Positions 58,174 through 64,000 of a stretch of DNA of 64,000 bases are shown here, piece after piece. The first letter of the stretch is position 1, and each line of letters starts with the position of its first letter. The position numbers and the translations under genes are program-made. Below the pieces are notes generated by a model. It was not told the origin of the DNA. It did no database searches and saw only the letters and a program-made list of their open reading frames with translations. Source of the stretch: Piper betle (lineage: Eukaryota; Streptophyta; Magnoliopsida; Piperales; Piperaceae); assembly GCA_033002965.1 (NCBI GenBank), contig JAURVB010013542.1:1-64000 (forward strand). Direction: 5' to 3'.

Positions 58174-61100
58174 ATGGCGACAGTTGGAGATATTGGATTT
58201 TCAGCAGCTGTGAACATTTTGACTGCTTTGGCATTCCTTCTAATATTTGCCACACTGCGGTTGCAACCATTGAATGACAGGGTTTACTTCCCAAAATGGT
58301 ACATAAAAGGTCTCAGAAGTAGTCCAGTCCATAGTGGAGCTGCTGTGGCCAGGGTCATCAACTTGAGTTTCAGATCATATGTGCGGTTCTTGAGCTGGGT
58401 GCCTCAAGCATTAAGAATGCCAGAGCTTGAGTTGATTGAACATGCAGGGCTTGATTCGGTTGTTTACTTGCGAATCTATTTGCTTGGGTATGCTTCAATT
58501 TACCTAGTATTAGTCTGTTGTCAATTTAAAAGATGCTCGGTTTGATATTCATACCAACTGTTTATGCTATGGTTTTCTCTAATGTATTTCTTTTTTATAC
58601 GATTGGCACGGAAACAAGCAGCAGACTTTATTGTTCTATATCATTTGCTGGATCTGTTTTCCTTCATTAATAGGGTGTGGTACAGGTTGAACATTGATGG
58701 GTGCATTATCTTTTTTGCAGACTCAAAATCTTTGTTCCTATTACATTTCTTGCATTTGCCATTCTGGTACCAGTGAACTGGACTAGTGGTGGCCTAGCTA
58801 ATTCCAATTTTGTATTCAGCAACATCGACAAGCTTTCTATTTCAAACGTTCCTCAAGGCTCAGAAAGGTGAGTAATTCAACCAGCTTTTTGTTCAATTTA
58901 TGGAGGTTTTTTGAAAGATAATCATATGATGGACCTTTCTCTATTGTGTCTTTTCAAGAAGATGACAATATCATGGATTTTGAGTCTGCAGGTTTTGGAC
59001 ACATCTGGTAATGATGTATGTTTTCATTGGTTGGACATGCTACACATTGAGGAAGGAGTATGAGCTTATTGCAACAATGAGGTTGCATTTTCTTGCTTCA
59101 GAGCATCACCGTCCTGATCAATTTACAGTAAGTCTATCTGCATCACTCTTTTAAGTCCATCATGATTAGTCCGTCTTGTTCAATAATCTGTACATGCACG
59201 ATAATCTTGTTGATATGGTTGTGTATACATTACAAATTAAAGCATTTGACTGTTCTAATCCTTTACATATTATATTTTGGTTTGTGCAAGTTCTAGGTTT
59301 TTACTGTCTTTTCTGACTTAATGAATGAATTACAGGTTCTTGTGAGAAATGTACCGCCGGATCCCGATGAATCGGTTCCTGAAGCTGTCGAACATTTTTT
59401 TCTAGTCAATCATCCAGGCCACTATCTCTCCTATCAGGTCATATTTCTTGATTTTTCATGTAGTTAAAATGTAGAATGAACCTTTGTTTCATGAAATAGA
59501 TGAATTAAGCTCATAACCTATGGCATAATAGTACACTCATTACAGAGAGGAGTATATACTAGTCTGAAATGCTTGCACTTGATTGTATGAAACTAGGAGT
59601 TCACATTGTTTCAAAATTTTAATATCTTCATACAATTAGATATTTTCTTGGTAAAGAATGTCTCATCTCTTTCTTTATGCTTATTGAAGTGAGTACAGAT
59701 TGTTTACAACGCTAACAAGCTTGCGAAAATTGTCAACAAGAAGAAAAACCAACAGAACTGGCTCGATTATTATCTGCTCAAGTATGAAAGAAATTCAACA
59801 AAAAGGCCAACCGCAAAGGTTCCATGTTTAAACTTCTCTTCTGAGTGCACATTATGTTACTGCATAATTTTCTGCATGGTGTGCGAGAAAATTTCGTCCA
59901 TTTCCTTACCTTGGATAGCATTTTTTTTTGCTAAGCAGACTGGTTTCTTGGGACTCTGGGGGAAGAAAGTTGATGCAATTGATCATTATACCTCAATAAT
60001 CGATGAGTTACACAAAGAAGTAAGCACTAGTCTGGGATTTGCAGCATATGTTCTATTTGTTAATGTAGAAAACTGATCATTGCTTTTTGAAATTCTCACT
60101 TAAACACTACTTTTGCAGGAGGGATTAGAGCGAGATAAAATGATGAACAACCCCAAGGTTATCATGCCGGCAGCATTTGTTTCTTTCAGAACTCGTTGGG
60201 GTGCTGCTGTATGTGCTCAAACTCAACAGTCAAGAAATCCTACTCAATGGTTGACAGAATGGGCTCCAGAACCTCGGGACGTTTACTGGCACAACTTGGC
60301 AATCCCATTTTTTTCACTAACAATAAGGAGACTGTTGATGGCTGTTGCACTATTTTTTCTCATTTTTTTTTCATGGTACCAATAGCTATTGTTCAGTCCC
60401 TTGCAAGCATTGAAGGAATTCAAAGGAGAGCTTCATTTCTTAAGCCTCTAATTGAAATGTGAGTGCACCAGTTAACTCTTTCTTTCTCTCCCCACTTACA
60501 ATCCTTCTAAATGCATATAAACTTAAAGTTTTCAACTTGCTTCATAGATAATAGTTCATAATCTTCACTTGCAGAGGGATCGTAAAATCATTTATTCAAG
60601 GTGTTTTACCAGGGTTAGTTTTGAAGATTTTCCTCATCTTTCTTCCGAGCATATTGATGCTAATGTCCAAGATTGAAGGTCATATTTCCATATCGTCGCT
60701 ACAGCGAATATCAGCTTCCAAGTTTTATATCTTTGAGCTCATAAACATATTTCTTGTAAACGTCATAGCCGGAGCTGCATTTGAGCAGCTAAATACTTTC
60801 ATTCACGAGTCAGCAACTGAGTATGTTCATCCTATGTTCAAGACACTTTTGTGATTTTTGACATCTATTTAGATTCTGAGTCTTAATTTGTAAAACCAAC
60901 TTCTTTTAGAGTTATAACTTATTTTTAAGATTCTTATGTGCAGTATTCCTAGGATCATTGGTGTTGCAATCCCAATGAGAGCAACCTTCTTCATCACATA
61001 TATCATGGTAGATGGTTGGGCGGGAATTTCCGGAGAAATTCTCAGGCTGAAAGCACTGATATTTTATCACCTGAAAAATCTTTTTCTCGTTAAGACTGAG

Positions 61101-62001
61101 AAGGACAGGGATGATGCTATGGATCCTGGCAGTATTGAGTTCCATGCAAGTGAACCGAAGATACAATTGTATTTCTTACTAGGTTTGGTATACATGGTAG
61201 TAACCCCCATTTTACTACCTTTCATTCTAGTCTTCTTTGCCTTGGCATTTGTGGTTTATCGTCACCAGGTACACATTTCTACGTACTTATCATTTCTTCT
61301 TTTGTTATGCTAGTAGTAATCGTATGCATTGTCTTAATTTTTTGATTCTCTAAAGTATGATTCTGATGTCATTTCAGATCATAAATGTCTATAACCAAGA
61401 ATATGAAAGTGCTGCAGCATTTTGGCCAGGAGTCCATGGGCGTATTGTCACAGCTATGGTCCTTGCAGAGCTGCTTTTATTAGGTTTGATGGGAACCAAA
61501 GAAGCTTCTCAGTCCACACCTTTGCTTGTTGCCCTTCCTGTTCTCACCATATGGTTCCACTGGATCTGCAAAACAAGATATGAGTCTGCATTTGTGAAAT
61601 ACCCTTTACAGGTTTGTTTCGTCTTACATGTAGATTGGATTTTCGCAATATGACCTACTAGCATTTAATTTTGTTTATCTCGGGATGCAATGTTGAAGCA
61701 GAGAATTCTAACCTTACTCGAATTTCAGGAAGCTATGATGAAAGACACATTAGAGCATGTTAGATACCCCAACTTCAATCTGAAAGAGTACCTAAAAAAT
61801 GCATACATGCACCCTGTGTTCAAGGGCGACGACATATGCGACATTAACTCATTGGATTCTCTTCAGCTAGAAGATGATGTTCGGGTGCAAACAAGAAGGC
61901 AATCCCGTGGGAACACACCATTGGCAAGTAAACGAAGTAACTCTGCAACACCACCACCTTCTTTGTCCGAGGCGATCGATGAATATACTGAATTTCCATA
62001 A
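58174..62001 (+). CDS. CSC1/OSCA-like mechanosensitive cation channel
   Basis: Eleven exons: 58174-58487, 58721-58867, 58992-59127, 59336-59437, 59699-59818, 59939-60019, 60119-60458, 60575-60820, 60944-61268, 61378-61611 and 61729-62001 (TAA). Allowing one missing T, 772 residues, the usual OSCA size. OSCA/CSC1 proteins are plasma-membrane, hyperosmolality/stretch-gated, Ca-permeable channels related to TMEM63. Seen are N-terminal helices (VGDIGFSAAVNILTALAFLL), a cytosolic domain with VLVRNVPPDPDESV, WGAAVCAQTQQ, and the pore-side helices IAIVQSLASIEGI, FLIFLPSILMLMSKIEG and FITYIMVDGWAG. The tail is hydrophilic. An in-frame TAA (58171-58173) directly before the ATG fixes the start. The single break is a T-run at 60363-60371 in exon 7. 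Confidence 0.93.
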
Positions 62002-62909
62002 ACTTGGCCAAAATATTTGTGGTTTCAACAATGCTGGCCTACATGTATATAACCTGTTTATGTGCCCCGAGTGACTTGCATTATAACCCGCTCCGAAAAT
62101 CTGGGAGAATTGCCAGTTGGGTAAATTGTGTGAAGAAATTTTTCAGAGGTTGTAACAGAAACCATTCAAGAAAGAGGCCAATGTTGGCAGTTGTGGTACA
62201 ATTTTGTGTAAATTAGTGCCTCTGCAGTGCATCCAGTTGCAAGCTTTCTTCAACGGATGAATAGAAGGAAGTAGTAGGAAGCAGAAAAATCAATATGGCA
62301 GATGCAAGTATTGTAAGATAAATGACACTATTCTTGTTTGCACGTTATTTGGCTTGTATTCTGTTTGTGTAATTATTTGTTTCCGAATTTAGAAACCGAA
62401 CATGAAATGAAAATTTTTGGCACTAGATGATCGTTTAATTAGTTACATTGACTTCTTTTTATTTTCAATCTTATTATTATTACATTATCCAACTGTCATT
62501 ATGTTGGTTAAATTTATAAGGTTGAATGTTGTCACAGCCAACAGGAAAACCATGATGTATTTTAAGATAAATTTGCTTTGGTTAAAATTAGGATCTATGT
62601 TTTGAACTTTGAGTGCTGGTTTAGGCTTTTTTGGTTTGGGTTTTTTAAAATTAAATTAAATCATTTTTTTTAAAAAAAATGAATCCAGAGACTCTGTTGA
62701 TAAGGTATTATGATAAAAAACACCTTTGAATTGTAAATAGCATGGAAGTGACGATTGAGTCGTAAATATTTTATTAAGTAACCCTTAATCGTAAATTCCT
62801 CAACTATGCCACCCGGTGAAGAAGACGACGAACCCACACCGACTCCGCGTTTCGCGCCGGCAATTCGGGAAACCCTTCGCTTGCTGCTCTCCTCAACGCG
62901 CCGCCTTCC
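62002..62909. other. 3' UTR of OSCA-like gene and spacer
   Basis: Probable 3' untranslated region to about 62410, then AT-rich spacer and the promoter of the next gene. No separate gene seen. Confidence 0.4.
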
Positions 62910-63108
62910 ATGGATTTGGATCGGGCCATGGCGCCTGCTTGCCGGCCGGTGGTGGTGAAGGCCACGGTGCTGCTTCTCGCACTGTGCCTGGCCGCTTACA
63001 TTGTCGGCCCCCAGCTCTACTGGCACGTTTCCGAGGCCCTCTCCGCCTCCGTCTGCCCTGCTTGCTCCTGCGATTGCGCTGCCCAGCCCATCATCACCTT
63101 GCCCCAAG
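62910..63108 (+). CDS. DUF1068 family protein, first exon only
   Basis: A GC-rich first exon of 66 codons plus one base, ending at a GTATGC donor. It encodes a short basic start, a hydrophobic anchor (VVVKATVLLLALCLAAYIVG) and then PQLYWHVSEAL and CPACSCDCAAQPIITLPQ, the N-terminal signature of plant DUF1068 proteins. These are small type II-like membrane proteins with a coiled-coil remainder and no defined biochemistry. The rest (LSN...-type second exon) is not in the window: 890 bases downstream hold only tandem repeats and a copia fragment, so the intron is long or the gene is disrupted. Confidence 0.75.
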
Positions 63109-63221
63109 GTATGCATATATTTATATTTATATATTTGTGTTTTTTCTTTTATTTTATTTTTTCTTTTTCTTTATGGAAACTATAATATTGATGTAGATTG
63201 ATTTTTTTTTTTTTTGTGTGG

Positions 63222-63590
63222 TCGAAACATGTAATATGTGGGTTTGGAGTGATTTAGTACTAGGATTTTAGTTGTAGGAAGTGAATTGAGTACAAAGATG
63301 GTTTTTCTTAGTATGATTGTTTGTTGTTGAAACATGTTGTTTGTGGATTTGGGGTGATTTGGTCCTAGGATTTTAGTTCTAGGAAATTGAATCGAGTACA
63401 AAGATGGGTCTCGCTGGTCTGATTGTTGATGAAACATATTGTTGGTGGATTTGGAGTGATTTAGTTCTAGGAAGATAATTTGATTGTTGTTGAAATATGT
63501 TGTTGGTGGATTTGGGGTGATTTAGTTCTTGGACTTTAGTTCTAAGAAGTGAATTGAGTACAAAGATCCTAATCTTGTTTGATTGTTTGT
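63222..63590. repeat. About 100-bp imperfect tandem repeat array
   Basis: Three to four degenerate units share GTGGATTTGGGGTGATTT, GGATTTTAGTTCTAGGAA and GAATTGAGTACAAAGAT. The third unit is shortened. The array lies in the putative first intron of the DUF1068 gene. Short frames here are not genes. Confidence 0.8.
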
Positions 63591-63689
63591 CGTTGTGAAG
63601 TAATTCTCAATATCATTGATTCACAGACATTACAATATATAGATTACATAGCCAACAATGCTATTCACAATTTGATTACAACAACCACT

Positions 63690-63770
63690 TTGGTTACAAC
63701 AAACACAGTAGTATGGTTATCAAGTTGGAATGCAACAAACACAGTAGTATGGTTATCAAGGTGGAATTGA
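63690..63770. repeat. 36-bp tandem duplication
   Basis: Two copies of AACAAACACAGTAGTATGG followed by TTATCAAG-TGGAA, differing at one position. Confidence 0.8.
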
Positions 63771-64000
63771 CCCAGATGAAAGATTGTTGAAGCTTATTTG
63801 GAAAAGATTTGCCTTACCAATATCGTTGGATTCCAAAGTAGACTTAGATAGCTCAATACTCCCGGGCAAACCCGGCAATGTGGAACAGGCCATGAGTTTG
63901 GGTAAGAGATGCGAGTGTATAATTAGGGGCAAAACTTTTGTCAAGATGTCCCCGATCTGTTCCTTTGTCAATACAAACCGAATAAGCAACATTTTGCAAG
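63756..64000 (-). mobile_element. 3' tail of a second Ty1/copia element
   Basis: A minus-strand open frame (63992-63756, running off the right edge) carries FVLTKEQIGDILTKVLP and HLLPKLMACSTLPG, the C-terminal end of copia RNase H. It ends GSIPP. Only the 3' end of pol is inside the window; the LTR should lie to the left but was not delimited. Confidence 0.7.

Noticed and set aside
63222..63590. CRISPR-like array
   Set aside because: Units are contiguous tandem repeats without unique spacers, in plant nuclear DNA.

Overview
This is plant nuclear DNA: genes with many introns, GT-AG splice sites, long AT-rich spacers and nested plant transposons. The first coding exons are GC-rich and later exons AT-richer (PLP homeostasis gene, GT14 gene, DUF1068 gene). 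The lyase gene is GC-rich throughout. This 5'-to-3' GC gradient is typical of monocots, so a monocot is my best guess, but no species can be named.

Layout. 1-4175: decayed endogenous pararetrovirus (Caulimoviridae), with promoter/leader, primer-binding site, movement-protein and coat-protein regions. It is cut off before protease/reverse transcriptase at a TA/CA microsatellite. 4654-5169 (-): STIG1-like cysteine-rich secreted protein. 5250-10400: repeat-rich spacer with a CACTA-like remnant, a palindromic foldback element and a 69-bp tandem duplication. 10692-13886 (+): seven-exon PLP homeostasis protein (YggS/PROSC family). About 15470-19817 (-): 3' end of a branching-enzyme-like gene, probably a broken fragment, with a 2.95-kb solo LTR flanked by GATAT duplications in an intron. 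22733-25385: two more LTR fragments of the same family. 26239-26793 (-): DUF4408/DUF761 membrane protein. 26900-33200: spacer with MITE-like repeats. 33386-38915 (+): ten-exon GT14 (core-2/I-branching-like) glycosyltransferase. 40527-50529 (+): decayed Ty1/copia element containing a hAT-type MITE and a reverse-oriented copy of the 3-kb LTR. 50884-53249 (+): CYP74 hydroperoxide-lyase-like gene. 58174-62001 (+): eleven-exon OSCA/CSC1-like channel. 62910-63108 (+): first exon of a DUF1068 gene. 63756-64000 (-): 3' tail of another copia element.

The genes form no operon or obvious pathway cluster; they are ordinary housekeeping, defence and membrane genes separated by transposons. I found no previously undescribed gene system. 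The most useful observations are: (i) otherwise well-conserved genes carry 1-2 base frame breaks, mostly in homopolymer runs, which suggests consensus error as much as gene death; (ii) the virus copy has five in-frame stops but no frame break over 2.9 kb; (iii) the nested LTR/MITE history can be read from target-site duplications; (iv) the PLP homeostasis gene has an upstream in-frame ATG that would add an arginine-rich presequence-like leader.
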